DNA from: Streptomyces tuirus
Lineage (GTDB): Bacteria; Actinomycetota; Actinomycetes; Streptomycetales; Streptomycetaceae
DNA: 64,000 nt
Direction: 5' to 3'
Assembly (NCBI GenBank): GCA_018195615.1
Contig: JAGTPG010000002.1
Coordinates: forward strand, 2,856,501 to 2,920,500
Shown here piece by piece: positions 8,416 through 18,133 of this stretch. The position numbers were made by a program, and so were the translations under genes. Below the pieces are notes generated by a model. The model was not told the origin of the DNA. It searched no databases and was given only the letters and a program-made list of their open reading frames with translations. Position 1 is the first letter of the stretch; each line of letters begins with the position of its first letter.

Positions 8416-10149
8416 ATGACGCAGACGACGACAGACCGTCCCGCCGGCAGAGCGAGCGGGGCCGTGGTCCCGGTACTCGCCTTCGCGGGCATCGTTGTCG
8501 CGGTGATGCAGACCCTGCTCGTCCCGGTCATCAAGGATCTGCCGCAACTGCTGGACACCGCCCCCAGCGACGCCACCTGGGTCCTGACCTCGACCCTCCT
8601 CTCGGGCGCGGTGGCCACGCCGATCATGGGCCGCCTCGGCGACCTCTACGGCAAGCGGCGCATGCTGATCACCAGCCTGGCGGTCATGGTCGTCGGCGCC
8701 CTGGTCAGCGCGCTCACCAGCGATCTGCTGCTGATGATCACCGGCCGTACGCTCCAGGGTTTCGCGATGGGCGCGATCCCGCTCGGCATCGGCCTGATGC
8801 GCGACATGCTGCCCCGGGAGCGGCTCGGCTCGGCGATGGCCCTGATGAGCTCCTCCATAGGCGTGGGCGGTGGCCTCGCCCTGCCCGCCGCCGCCCTGGT
8901 CGCCCAGCACAGCGACTGGCACGTCCTGTTCTACGGCGCCGCCGGTCTCGGTGTCCTCGCCATCGCCCTCACCCTGCTCGTCGTGCCCGAGTCGCCGATG
9001 CGCGCCCAGGGCTCCTTCGACCTGCCCGGCGCCGTCGGTCTGTCCACCGGGCTCGTGCTCTTCCTGCTGCCGATCACCAAGGGCAGCGACTGGGGCTGGG
9101 CCTCCGGCACCACGCTGGGCCTGTTCGCCGCCGCCGCGGTCGTCCTGCTCCTGTGGGGCGTGATGGAACTGCGCGTCAAGGCCCCGCTGGTGGACCTGCG
9201 CACCACCGCCCGACCGGCGGTGCTCTTCACCAACCTCGCGTCGATCATGGTCGGCGTCTCCTTCTACGTCGTCTCCCTGGTCCTGCCGCAGCTGCTCCAG
9301 CTGCCGAAGTCCACCGGCTACGGCCTCGGCCAGTCGATGGTCGTCGCGGGTCTGCTCGTCGCGCCGCTCGGGCTGACGATGATGTTCACGGCGCCCGTCT
9401 ACGCCCGGCTGTCCGCGAAGTACGGCCCCAAGGTCACCCTGATCCTCGGCCTGCTGATCATCGCGGTCGGCTACGGCGCCGGCCTGGGCCTCATGAGCGC
9501 CCCCTGGCAGAGCCTGGTCATCTCGGTGCTGCTGGGCGCGGGCATCGGCCTGGCCTACTCCTCGCTGCCCGCACTGATCGTGGGCGCGGTCCCGGCCTCG
9601 GAGACGGGAGCGGCGAACGGCCTCAACACCCTGATGCGTTCCATCGGTACATCGGTGTCGAGCGCGGTGATCGGCATGGTGCTGGCCGACACCGCGAACA
9701 ACGTCGGCGGCGTCGAGATCCCGACCATGCACGGCTTCCGGGTGTCGTTCCTGATCGCGACCGCGGCGGTGGCGATCGGTCTGCTGCTGGCCCTGTTCCT
9801 GCCCAAGGCGAACCGGGCACCGCAGCTGCGGGCCAGCAGTGAGGAGGACGGCAACCTGGAGCGCGCCGAGGCGGTCCTGCGGGGCTTCCGCGGCCGGGTG
9901 CTGGGAGCCGACGGCAGCCCGGTCGCCCGCGCCAGGGTCACGCTCATCGACCGGCACGGCCGCCAGGCGGGCGCGACCCTCTCCGCCGAGGACGGCGCCT
10001 ACACCCTCACCGTCCCGGGCGGCGGGGCGTACGTCCTGGCCGCCCGCGCCACGGGCCACGGCCCGCTCGCCTCGTCCGCGACCCACGCGGGCGACGAGCG
10101 TCCGGTCGACCTGGACCTGTGCCTGCCCGGTGAGACGATCTCCGCCTGA
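8416..10149 (+). CDS. MFS transporter fused to a C-terminal carboxypeptidase-regulatory-like domain
   Basis: 577 residues. Residues 1-465 form a 14-helix MFS exporter with motif A as GRLGDLYGKRRM. After the last helix and a charged linker, residues about 490-575 form a soluble beta-sandwich of the carboxypeptidase-regulatory/CNA-B type (GRVLGADGSPVARARVTLIDRHGRQ, then GAYTLTVPGGGAYVLAARATG). The frame is continuous, so the fusion is real in this assembly. The topology of the added domain is uncertain; with 14 helices both termini would be cytoplasmic. It is divergent from the DHA2 exporter. A strong hairpin follows at 10163. Confidence 0.85.
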   Translation: MTQTTTDRPAGRASGAVVPVLAFAGIVVAVMQTLLVPVIKDLPQLLDTAPSDATWVLTSTLLSGAVATPIMGRLGDLYGKRRMLITSLAVMVVGALVSALTSDLLLMITGRTLQGFAMGAIPLGIGLMRDMLPRERLGSAMALMSSSIGVGGGLALPAAALVAQHSDWHVLFYGAAGLGVLAIALTLLVVPESPMRAQGSFDLPGAVGLSTGLVLFLLPITKGSDWGWASGTTLGLFAAAAVVLLLWGVMELRVKAPLVDLRTTARPAVLFTNLASIMVGVSFYVVSLVLPQLLQLPKSTGYGLGQSMVVAGLLVAPLGLTMMFTAPVYARLSAKYGPKVTLILGLLIIAVGYGAGLGLMSAPWQSLVISVLLGAGIGLAYSSLPALIVGAVPASETGAANGLNTLMRSIGTSVSSAVIGMVLADTANNVGGVEIPTMHGFRVSFLIATAAVAIGLLLALFLPKANRAPQLRASSEEDGNLERAEAVLRGFRGRVLGADGSPVARARVTLIDRHGRQAGATLSAEDGAYTLTVPGGGAYVLAARATGHGPLASSATHAGDERPVDLDLCLPGETISA

Positions 10150-10162
10150 CCCTGTTACTGCT

Positions 10163-10197
10163 CCGTACCCCCTGTCGCCCTTCGGCAGGGGGTACGG
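10163..10197 (+). terminator. Hairpin terminator after the MFS fusion gene
   Basis: Perfect 12-bp stem, CCGTACCCCCTG (10163-10174) pairing with CAGGGGGTACGG (10186-10197), with an 11-nt loop. There is no T-tract, as is usual in this GC range. It lies 14 bp after the MFS stop. Confidence 0.75.
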
Positions 10198-10239
10198 CAC
10201 GATAAGCGCCCGGACAGCTGTACGACCGAGAGGAATCCC

Positions 10240-10890
10240 ATGCCCGCGGCCCCCGAGCCCGACATCCTGGCCGCGTTCGAGGCGGCGAAGGGGTTCATGC
10301 CGGTGGACGAGGGGCTGGCGCTGTACGCGGCGGCCGTGGAGGCCGGGCGGCTCGGGCTGCCGCTCCTGGAGGTCGGTACGTACTGCGGGCGCTCCACGAT
10401 CCTGCTGGCCGACGCGGCACGGGAGGCCGGGGTCAGCGCGCTCACGGTCGACCACCACCGCGGCAGCGAGGAGCAGCAGCCGGGCTGGGAGTACCACGAC
10501 CCGGAGACGGTGGACCCCGAGCTCGGCCTGATGGACACGCTGCCCACGTTCCGCCGCACGCTGCACAAGGCGGGCCTGGAGGAGCACGTGGTGGCACTGG
10601 TCGGGCGTTCCCCGCAGATCGCCGCGTTCTGGCGGATGCCCCTGGGGTTCGTCTTCATCGACGGCGGCCACACCGACGAGCACGCCACCGCCGACTACGA
10701 GGGCTGGGCCCCGCACGTCGCCGAGGGCGGCCTCCTCCTCATCCACGACGTCTTCCCCGACCCGCAGGACGAGTTCACCGGCCAGGCCCCCTACCGCGTC
10801 TACCTCAGGGCCCTGGCCTCCGGCGCCTTCACGGAGGTCTCGGCGACGGACTCCCTGCGGGTGCTGCGCCGCACGGGGCCGGGCGTCTGA
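10240..10890 (+). CDS. Class I SAM-dependent methyltransferase (Methyltransf_24-like)
   Basis: 216-residue methyltransferase of the type often called class I SAM/O-methyltransferase 24. Motif I LLEVGTYCGRS is at residues 42-52, a histidine-rich strand-2 region TVDHHRGSEEQQPGWEYHD follows, then FVFIDGGHTDEHATADYEGW and GGLLLIHDVF. The DHHRGSEEQQ and IDGGH segments resemble cephalosporin hydroxylase/CmcI-like proteins, so a sugar- or antibiotic-modifying role is possible. AGAGGAA precedes the ATG. It is apparently monocistronic after a terminator. Confidence 0.75.
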   Translation: MPAAPEPDILAAFEAAKGFMPVDEGLALYAAAVEAGRLGLPLLEVGTYCGRSTILLADAAREAGVSALTVDHHRGSEEQQPGWEYHDPETVDPELGLMDTLPTFRRTLHKAGLEEHVVALVGRSPQIAAFWRMPLGFVFIDGGHTDEHATADYEGWAPHVAEGGLLLIHDVFPDPQDEFTGQAPYRVYLRALASGAFTEVSATDSLRVLRRTGPGV

Positions 10891-10996
10891 GAGAACGGCT
10901 GGGTGGGTGAACTGCGCCGCCTGCACCCCGCCCGGTCGGCCCACGGGCGGCGTGGCGAGTCGGTGAGGGGCCGTCGCTGCCCAAGGATCCGGGCGC

Positions 10997-11284
10997 GTGG
11001 CACACACCTTCGCAGAGCTCGTGGAGAAGCAGCGCGCCGCGGACGAGGCGTACGCGCGCGTGCGGCAGCTGCAGGACGCCTACGGTCCGCCCACCCAGAC
11101 CAAGTGGAGCGACCAGCAGACCACCACCTGGGAGACCGCCTGGCGCGCCTGGCGCGACCTCGCCCGCGACGTCCAGGCGGCGGTGACCGCGTACGCGAAG
11201 CAGGAGGACACCCCGCGCCAGGAGATCGAGGCGCGAGTGAAGGAGGCGGTACGGCACGGGGACGCGGGCGGCGACGAGGGGTGA
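10997..11284 (+). CDS. Small conserved hypothetical protein
   Basis: 95 residues from a GTG start, rich in Glu, Ala, Arg and Trp, and largely predicted helix (AELVEKQRAADEAYARVRQL, then ETAWRAWRDLARDVQAAVTAYAK). No signal peptide or membrane segment. I do not recognise a named domain; short helical proteins like this are common beside Streptomyces envelope genes. It lies upstream of the amidase on the same strand, 63 bp away. Confidence 0.6.
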   Translation: MAHTFAELVEKQRAADEAYARVRQLQDAYGPPTQTKWSDQQTTTWETAWRAWRDLARDVQAAVTAYAKQEDTPRQEIEARVKEAVRHGDAGGDEG

Positions 11285-11347
11285 CCGCCACCCGCCCGGC
11301 CGTCCTCGCCCCGCTCCGGTCCGTGCCCGGCCGCTAGGGTGGCAGGC

Positions 11348-12291
11348 GTGTCGTACGTAGGCCCGGACTTCGAACCTCCCCAGCCCCGCCGCTCCCGCCG
11401 CGGGCCGCTGACCGTCGCGCTCGCCGCACTCGTACCGGGCGCACTGCTCGGCTGGCTGGTGTACGAGACGGTGGGCGGCTCGGGGACGGAGACGACTCGG
11501 GCCGGGCGACCGTCCGGTCCTCCCCGCCTGCCGCGTCGGGCACGTCCACCGACGACGGCAAGGAGCCGGGCGCCTCCCCCACGCCGGCGCCCAAGCCCTC
11601 CGCGCCCGCCGCCTCCGGCCCGCTCAAGGGGAAGGTCGTCGTCATCGACCCCGGGCACAACCCGAACAACTTCCAGCACACGTCCGAGATCAACCGCAAG
11701 GTGAACATCGGGACGAACTGGAAGGAGTGCGACACCACGGGCACGTCCACCAACGATGGTTACGCGGAGGCGAAGTTCACGCTGGACGTGGCGCACCGGA
11801 TGCGCACGCTGCTCGAGAAGCAGGGCGCCACAGTGAAGCTGACGCAGGACGGTGACCGGCCGTACGGCCCGTGCGTGGACGAGCGGGCACGGATCGGCAA
11901 CGAGGCGAAGGCCGACGCGGTGGTCTCGATCCACGCGGACGGCTCCGGCGCCGGCAACCGCGGTTTCCACGTCATCCTGCCCGGCGCGGTCCACGCCGGT
12001 GCCGCGGACACCCGCGCGATCGTCGCCCCCTCCCGCGATCTCGGCGAGCGCGTCGCGGGCCGCTTCGTCGCCGTCACCGGCAGTGCGCCGTCCGACTACG
12101 TCGGCGACGGCACCGGTCTCGTCACGCGTAAGGACCTGGGCGGTCTCAATCTGTCAACGGTTCCCAAGGTGTTCATCGAGTGCGGCAACATGCGCGATAG
12201 CAAGGACGCGGCGTTGCTCACCAGCGGCGCGTGGCGACAGAAGGCGGCGCAAGGGATCTCTGAGGGAATCGTGAGTTTCCTGCGCGGGTAG
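11348..12291 (+). CDS. N-acetylmuramoyl-L-alanine amidase (Amidase_3), one frame break
   Basis: Membrane-anchored or secreted zinc amidase that cleaves the lactyl-peptide bond of peptidoglycan. GTG at 11348 opens a basic tail and one transmembrane helix (LTVALAALVPGALLGWLVY), then a Ser/Pro/Thr-rich linker, then the Amidase_3 domain with VVVIDPGHNPNN, SIHADGSGAGNRGFHV and VFIECGNMRDSKDA, which supply the zinc-binding His, Glu and His residues. One G is missing in the GGGG run near 11485, putting the helix and catalytic domain in different frames; adding it gives one protein of about 314 residues. Probably a functional cell-wall hydrolase interrupted by a base-call error. Confidence 0.8.
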
Positions 12292-12449
12292 TTCCCAACC
12301 GGCTGATCCCGGCGGACACCCTGATCGGGCGGACGATAGGGTCCTCTTTACGATGAGGGGCCACCCCCGCGCTTCACACCGAGTCCGGACGGCGACATGG
12401 TGACAGCGACGCCTCTACCGACGATGAGACGACCTACGAAGGACCTGAA

Positions 12450-13285
12450 GTGAATATCCGCTCCCTCACTCGAGGCGACGGCGTGGTGATCGGAGCAGCG
12501 GTGTTGCTGTTCATCGCGTCATTCCTCGCCCTCTATTCGTTCGACAATGTCCCCGACAGCGTCGACCTCCCCAGCCTGTGGGGAAGCGGTCCGGTCGTGT
12601 TCAGCGTCGTACTGGCGGGAATCATCGGCGCCGCGCTCGTCGTCGTCTCTCACGGTCTGCCGCAGGCCCCGAAGATCGCGGGTCTCGAGCTGGGTCAGTT
12701 CGGCGCCGCCTTCACCGTGTTCGCCGCGTGGAGCGCGCTCGGCAACATCTTCGACGTGCCGGGCGGCTTCGACAACATCGGTGACAACGCCAGTGACGGC
12801 GCCCCGAGTCCCGGCATCGGCCTGATCCTCGCCCTCGTCGCCACGCTGCTCATGGCCGCCGCCGCCATCGCCACCCCCCTCGTCCCCGCCCTCAAGGGCG
12901 CTCTCATCCCCGCCCCCGCCCCGCCGCTCCGCAGCCCTACGGCGGTCAGCCGCAGGGCGGCTACGGCTACCCGGGCGCGCAGCAGCCCGGCGGCTACGGC
13001 CAGCCGCAGCCGGGACAGCCGGGACAGCCGGGTCAGCCGTACGGCGGCCAGCCCCAGCAGGCTCAGGCGCCGCAGCCTCCGGCCGGGGACTTCTCGCCGT
13101 TCTGGTTCGCGGTGCCGGTGCCGCGGCCGCTGTTCGCCGAGGACGGCTCGCCGACCCCGATCGCCGAACTCGCCCCGGGTACGTGGTACCTGGCGGTCGA
13201 GCAGCGCGGCGCGGCCCTGGTCGCCCAGACGCAGGACGGCCGCCGCGGTGTCCTCCAGGACACGTCGGGCATCCAGCGCGGCTGA
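12450..13285 (+). CDS. Membrane protein with Gly/Gln/Pro-rich cytoplasmic tail, one frame break
   Basis: GTG at 12450 starts a protein with four hydrophobic segments in the first 145 residues (DUF5336-like layout), a tail of QPGGYGQPQPGQPGQPGQPYGG type, and a folded C-terminal piece containing FSPFWFAVPVPRPLF and GTWYLAVEQRGAALVAQTQDGRRGVLQDTSG. One C is lost near 12925 in CCGCCTCC, splitting membrane and tail parts between frames; the corrected stop is at 13283-13285. Function is not recognised. Such tails are seen in actinobacterial proteins linked to polar growth or secretion, which is only a parallel. Confidence 0.65.
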
Positions 13286-13299
13286 GCCCTGAACGACGT

Positions 13300-13331
13300 A
13301 CGGCCCCTCGCCCTTCCGGGTGGGGGGCCGT
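13300..13331 (+). terminator. Hairpin terminator
   Basis: Stem ACGGCCCC (13300-13307) pairs with GGGGCCGT (13324-13331), with an inner CCC/GGG pairing. It lies 15 bp after the corrected stop of the membrane protein gene and before the LLM oxidoreductase. Confidence 0.65.
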
Positions 13332-13382
13332 TGCCGTACAGTCGTCGCTCCCCGTCAGCTGACACACCGTCAGGAGGCAGGC

Positions 13383-14396
13383 ATGCGGCTCGGTCTCGCA
13401 CTCGGCTACTGGGGCCGCGGCCCCTCCCCCGACCACGTGCCCCTGGCGCGGGAGGCGGAGCGGCTCGGCTACGACTCCGTCTGGACGGCGGAGTCGTGGG
13501 GCTCGGACGTGTTCACCCCGCTGGCCTGGATCGCCGCGCAGACCTCCCGCATCCGCCTGGGCACGGCGGTCGCGCAGATGGCCGCCCGCCCGCCGACCAC
13601 CACCGCGATGCACGCGCTGACGCTGGACCACCTCTCCGGCGGCCGCATGATGCTGGGCCTCGGGCTCTCCGGACCGCAGGTCGTCGAGGGCTGGTACGGC
13701 CGCCCGTTCCCGAAGTCCCCCCTCACCGCCACCCGCGAATACGTCGACGTCGTACGGCAGGTGCTGCGCCGCGAGGCGCCGGTGGAGTCGGCCGGCCGCT
13801 TCCACCCCCACCCCTACCAGGGCCCGGACGCCACCGGCTTGGGCAAACCCCTGAAGCCGATCACCCACCCCCTCCGCCCGGACCTGCCGGTCCTGCTCGG
13901 CGCGGAGGGGCCGAAGAACGTCGCCCAGACGATCCGGATCGCCGACGGCTGGCTGCCGCTGTACTGGTCGCCGACCCGGCCGGAGGTCTACGGCCCGGCC
14001 GTGCGCGAACTCCCCGAGGGCTTCCTCGTCGCGCCCCTGGCCCAGGTCCGGGTCTGCGACGACGTCGCGGAGGGCCTGCTGCCCGTCAAGGCGATGCTCG
14101 GCTTCTACATCGGCGGCATGGGCCACGCCGCCCGCAACTTCCACGCCGACCTGATGGCACGCATGGGCTACGAGGAGGAAGCCCGCCGCATCCAGGAGTT
14201 GTTCCTGTCCGGGCGCCGGGAGGAGGCCGTGCTCGCCGTGCCGGACGCCTTCGCCGACGAGATCTCCCTGGTCGGCCCGCGTGAACGCATCGCGGAGCGG
14301 CTGGAGTTGTGGCGCAAGGGCCCGGTGACCGACCTCCTGGCCCTCGCGCCCGACCCGCACACCCTGCGCGTGCTCGCCGAGCTCAACTCCCGGTGA
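13383..14396 (+). CDS. LLM-class (probably F420-dependent) oxidoreductase
   Basis: 337-residue luciferase-like TIM-barrel oxidoreductase. Start LGLALGYWGRGPSPDHV, then ESWGSDVFTPLAWIAAQTSRIRLGT, SGGRMMLGLGLSGPQVVEGWYGRPF and LLGAEGPKNV are hallmarks of the actinobacterial F420-binding LLM subgroup. A good AGGAGG box precedes the ATG at 13383. A coenzyme F420-linked redox role is inferred from family; the substrate is unknown. Monocistronic, with a terminator before it and an opposing gene after it. Confidence 0.85.
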   Translation: MRLGLALGYWGRGPSPDHVPLAREAERLGYDSVWTAESWGSDVFTPLAWIAAQTSRIRLGTAVAQMAARPPTTTAMHALTLDHLSGGRMMLGLGLSGPQVVEGWYGRPFPKSPLTATREYVDVVRQVLRREAPVESAGRFHPHPYQGPDATGLGKPLKPITHPLRPDLPVLLGAEGPKNVAQTIRIADGWLPLYWSPTRPEVYGPAVRELPEGFLVAPLAQVRVCDDVAEGLLPVKAMLGFYIGGMGHAARNFHADLMARMGYEEEARRIQELFLSGRREEAVLAVPDAFADEISLVGPRERIAERLELWRKGPVTDLLALAPDPHTLRVLAELNSR

Positions 14397-14406
14397 GCGG
14401 CGGCGG

Positions 14407-15156
14407 TCACCAGAAGATCGCGATCGCCTCCAGCGTCACCTCGCGGGTGTCCTCGCGCCATCCGGTCATCTTGCCGAGGCAGCGGGCCGTGAACGTGCCG
14501 GCCGGGATCGAGCGGCGCGCGTCCCCAGGGGCCACGACGCGCATGTACACCGAGGGCCGCTCGGCGCCGTACTCGGCCCGCAGGACGAATCCCTCCGCCA
14601 CGTCCGGCACCCGGGTGAACACCCCTTTGACCGACACGAATTCGCCGATGCGGCTCAGGGTCACCGCACGGCCGTCCGCCAGGTCGTCGGCGAGGTTCCG
14701 GTTCGGGACGACGGTCAGGGTGGTCAGGTCGGCGTGGACGATGGCGTCGGCCCGGTCGAAGGCCTCCATGACCACGCCGATCACATTGATCGGCTTGTCC
14801 TTGCGCACGAACTTGCGGAACGTCTCCTGGCTGACGTCCCGCTTGAGCCGGAACCGGAACAGCCACGTCAGCACCCGGCTCCAGAAGCCGACACTCGTGT
14901 CGACCTTCGTCCGCAGCTCGACGGCCTCCTCCAGCGCGGACCGGTAGTTGCCGAGCTCGTACAGGTCCATCACCGCCTGCTCGTCGAGATACAGGCAGAT
15001 GCTGTACGCCGACTGCCAGCGCCGCAGGTGCCTGCGCCGCTCCCGGGCATGGCGCACCAGGACCACCGCGAGCGCCACCGCGCCGGCGGCCGTCGCCAGC
15101 CAGACCGCCATCCACGGCCACCAAAGGCTCCACCACAGTGCGTCAGTGACAGCCAC
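14407..15156 (-). CDS. Hypothetical membrane-anchored protein, third gene of the vWA operon
   Basis: 249 residues from a GTG at 15156. One N-terminal transmembrane helix (LATAAGAVALAVVLVRHARERRR) is followed by a soluble domain without a motif I recognise, including RKDKPINVIGVVMEAFDRADAIVHADLTTLTVVPNRNLADD and a basic C-terminal half. The start overlaps the end of the vWA lipoprotein gene by 14 bp, so it is translationally coupled. Probably cytoplasmic and membrane-tethered, acting with the two upstream surface proteins. Confidence 0.65.
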   Translation of the reverse strand: MAVTDALWWSLWWPWMAVWLATAAGAVALAVVLVRHARERRRHLRRWQSAYSICLYLDEQAVMDLYELGNYRSALEEAVELRTKVDTSVGFWSRVLTWLFRFRLKRDVSQETFRKFVRKDKPINVIGVVMEAFDRADAIVHADLTTLTVVPNRNLADDLADGRAVTLSRIGEFVSVKGVFTRVPDVAEGFVLRAEYGAERPSVYMRVVAPGDARRSIPAGTFTARCLGKMTGWREDTREVTLEAIAIFW

Positions 15157-16708
15157 GGATCTCCTTGAAAGCCTCGGAAAGGGACGAGTCGGCGGCAGCC
15201 ACCATCCGTCCGCCCGTCCTCGCCGCCGCGCGCCGCAGCTCGCCGGCGTCGGCCTCGCCGAAGTGGACGGGATAGGTGTGGACGGCGGCCCGCACGGCGG
15301 CGGGCAGCGCCTGGTGGCGGCGTACGAACTCCGCGTAGGACAGGCCCGCGTTGTTCTCACCGTCCGTCATCAGGACGAGTGAGACCGAGCGGTCGGGGTC
15401 GGCGGCCAGTTCACGGGCGGCGGTGCGGTAGCCGTGGTCGAGGGCGGACCACACGGCGGTGGCGTCGCCGTAGCCGCCCCGGGCGACGGTGTCGGCGAGG
15501 GCCGTCAGGTCCTTCGGCCCGGTGACGGTGACGGTCCTCTCCCCCAGCACTCGGCCGCCGAACCGGACAACGGTCAGCCGCTCGCCCCGGTAGAAGCGGG
15601 TGAACTTGCCGGAGGCGGAGGGGTCAGCGCCGCTGAGTCCGGCGAAGGCCTCGCGCAGGGCGGCCATCCGGGCACCGCGCATCGAGCCGGAGAAGTCGAG
15701 CAGGAAGACCACCTGGCTCGTGGTACGGCGGTCGGGGTCGCCGTAGTCGGCCAGCAGCGCGTCGACGACGGCGGGTCGGTCGGGGTAGAAGAGCGCGTTG
15801 CCGACCGGTTCGCGCAGCCGCGTGTCCCGGGCGACCGTCGTGTTCACGGGGCGGCGCAGCGTGTGCCGCATGATCTGCCGCTGCACCGAGTCCCGCCGCA
15901 GCCACTGCGTGACCTTGTCGTACGCGGTGCGGTGGGCCGGGTTCAGCAGGAGCAGCGGGAAGTCCGCCAGGACCGTGCCGTCCTCGGGGCGGACGACCTC
16001 CAGGCGGTCGTGGAGGCGGCCGGTGGCGTTGAGGGCGAGCAGGTCGGACTCGTACGTGATGAGGGCGTTGGCCTCGTCCTGGTGGTCGACGTAGGAGTCG
16101 ACGAGGGCCGGGCCGGTGTCGGCGGTGAGGGTCTGGCCGGAGCGGAAGCCGCGCAGCCGGTCGCAGGAGACGTCCTCGGGGCGCAGCGCGGCTCCGGTGC
16201 CGGCCGCGGCGGTGGCGACGCCGACGAGGGCGGCGAGTCCGCTGCCGGCCTGACGGGGGTCGGCCATGCCGAAGCGGACGGTGCCGGTGGCTGCGGCGTC
16301 CGCGATGTCGGCCCAGGTGAGCCGGGAGCCGGGCACCTGGGCGCGAAGCCGCCGTGCCACGTCCGGCTTCAGGCCGATGACGACGGGGGACGTCATGGTG
16401 GGCGTGCGCTGCAGCCCCCGGGTCGCGCTCTTGTCGGTGAGGCGCAGATAGTGGTCGGAGGACAGCCACGCGAGGTCGTACCGGTCGCGGTCCGGGGTCC
16501 TCGTCTCGGCGTCGGACCGGTGGTCCAGGCGCAGGTCGACGCCGGTCTCGTCCTTCAACTCGCCCAGCAGCGGGGCCAGTACCGCGAGGTCGGGGCCGGC
16601 GAGCACGGACAGCCGGACCGTGTCGTCACCGTGGTCGCCCGAGCAGGCGGTGAGGAAGCCGGTGACGAGCGCCAGGCAGAGCGCCAGCAGGCCCGTGCCG
16701 CGCCTCAC
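15143..16708 (-). CDS. Lipoprotein: substrate-binding-like domain plus vWA domain
   Basis: 521 residues from GTG 16708. A lipoprotein signal ends in LTACSG with the lipid-modified cysteine at position 22. The first half resembles an extracellular solute-binding protein (VRLSVLAGPDLAVLAPLLGELKDETGVDLRLDH, later MADPRQAGSGLAALVGVA). The second half is a von Willebrand A domain with the MIDAS motif DFSGS and a later MTDGENN. Such fusions are predicted surface metal-dependent adhesion or binding proteins. The start overlaps the preceding gene's TGA in GTGA. Part of a three-gene coupled operon with the genes at 16705-17942 and 14407-15156. Confidence 0.75.
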   Translation of the reverse strand: MRRGTGLLALCLALVTGFLTACSGDHGDDTVRLSVLAGPDLAVLAPLLGELKDETGVDLRLDHRSDAETRTPDRDRYDLAWLSSDHYLRLTDKSATRGLQRTPTMTSPVVIGLKPDVARRLRAQVPGSRLTWADIADAAATGTVRFGMADPRQAGSGLAALVGVATAAAGTGAALRPEDVSCDRLRGFRSGQTLTADTGPALVDSYVDHQDEANALITYESDLLALNATGRLHDRLEVVRPEDGTVLADFPLLLLNPAHRTAYDKVTQWLRRDSVQRQIMRHTLRRPVNTTVARDTRLREPVGNALFYPDRPAVVDALLADYGDPDRRTTSQVVFLLDFSGSMRGARMAALREAFAGLSGADPSASGKFTRFYRGERLTVVRFGGRVLGERTVTVTGPKDLTALADTVARGGYGDATAVWSALDHGYRTAARELAADPDRSVSLVLMTDGENNAGLSYAEFVRRHQALPAAVRAAVHTYPVHFGEADAGELRRAAARTGGRMVAAADSSLSEAFKEIRGCH

Positions 16709-17942
16709 CGGCTGCCCGTCCGGTCCGGGCAGTCGCCGACGATCTCGATCATCTTCTCCAGCAGGGGCAGGCTGGGCAGGACCGCCCGGGTGTCGTCGGA
16801 CGAGGTGGTGGGCACCGGGATCTGCCGCTCGGTGAGGAACCGGGTGAGTTCGTCGCCGGTCGCGCCGCCGGTGGCGTTGCGGGCCCGGAAGCCCAACTCC
16901 ATGGCGCGCTGCTGGAGTTCGGGGTCCTTGCTGACCAGTTCGCCGAGCCGGGCGCCGTCGCCGCTCAGCGCGACGAGCTGGGGTTCGGTGACGAAGCGGG
17001 TGGACGGGTAGAGCAGGACGCGCTCGTCGTCGGTCGCGCCCTTCTCGGCCTCGTGTCCGATCTGGTGGGCGAGGAACTGGTGCTCGTAGATCACCGAGAT
17101 CGGGGCGATGCTCTGCCCGTCGGGGAGAGATACGTTTCGGCCCGTTCGGAGGACGGCAGGCCCTGTTCGACGAGGAGCGGCTTGATCTTCCGGGCGAGTT
17201 GCTCCGCCTCGGCCTCGCTGTCCGGCGCGTCGTTCCCGTGCTCGACGAAGGCGACGAGTCCGAGGTAGGTGCCGGCGGAGTTGGCTTCGCAGATGTCCGA
17301 GGTCTGGGCGAGGATCTTGTTGCCGTTGCGGACGCGGTCGTCACGGTCGATCTCGTCCCAGCGGTAGCCGTTGCCGGGGTCGCGCTGGACGCCCTTCCTC
17401 TTGCCGCGGGCCAGATCGAGGAACTTCCGCATGTCGAGGGTGTAGTACATCGGCCTGCCCGGGCCCGGCAGGCGCTGTGCGACGCCTTCCGCCGTGAGCA
17501 CCTCGGCGTAGTCCCGGTAGGTGGCCAGCACGATGGGGCTGACGAAGGGGCGGTACAGCAGCACCGGACGGTTCGCCCGGGCGCGCTCCCGGCTGATCAG
17601 GTCGGCGGCCGGCTGGCCGGAGGGGAAGACGACGTCGTATCCCTCGTAGTCCTGCTTGGCGATCTCACGCGAGCCCATGTTGGTGATGTGCACTCGGAAG
17701 CCGTGCTTCATGAGCAGCCGCTCGACTTGGGGGTCCTGGAAGAAGTCCCTCTTCGACGCCATCTTGGCCTCTATGGTGACCACTTGTCGCAGCGGCAACA
17801 GCAGGTTCCCGGAGGCCACCAGCAGGGCCAGCCCGATGACCGGGGCGGGCAGCGCCCACGCCAGCGCTCCGCGCAGGTGTCGGCGCGGGGGTCTGGTGAC
17901 GGTGAGCCGCGGCTCTTCGGTGGCGGGTCTGTTCGCGAGCAC
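16705..17942 (-). CDS. Membrane-anchored substrate-binding-like protein, one frame break
   Basis: First gene of the vWA operon. GTG at 17942 is preceded by GGGGGGAG. A basic N-terminus and one transmembrane helix (VIGLALLVASGNLLLPL) lead into an extracellular region with solute-binding-like features (HGFRVHITNMGSREIAKQDYEGYDVVFPSGQPAADLI, then VSPIVLATYRDYAEVLTAEGVAQ). One C is missing near 17125; with it restored, the protein continues through SVIYEHQFLAHQIGHEA to the TGA at 16705, overlapping the next gene's GTG. Related in layout to the first half of the downstream lipoprotein, suggesting duplication. Ligand unknown. Confidence 0.65.
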
Positions 17943-18133
17943 CTGCGTTCTCCCCCCGTGACGCGTGCGTGCTACCCGGGTGGCCGGGGCCAGGATCGTC
18001 GGTGATGCCGGTGTACCCCGAACGACCCTGCCGGGAACGCGGTTTGAACGCGGGAAGAAGTACACGGCGAAGGCCGGTGGGCGCGGAACACCGGGCCGGG
18101 TTTCATCCGGAGTTCAAGGGCAATCCGGAAAGT

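Noticed and set aside
8413..11007. 864-residue minus-strand open frame opposite the MFS fusion gene
   Set aside because: It is a low-complexity His/Gln/Arg/Gly-rich translation without domains. The plus strand holds two well-supported genes and a terminator.
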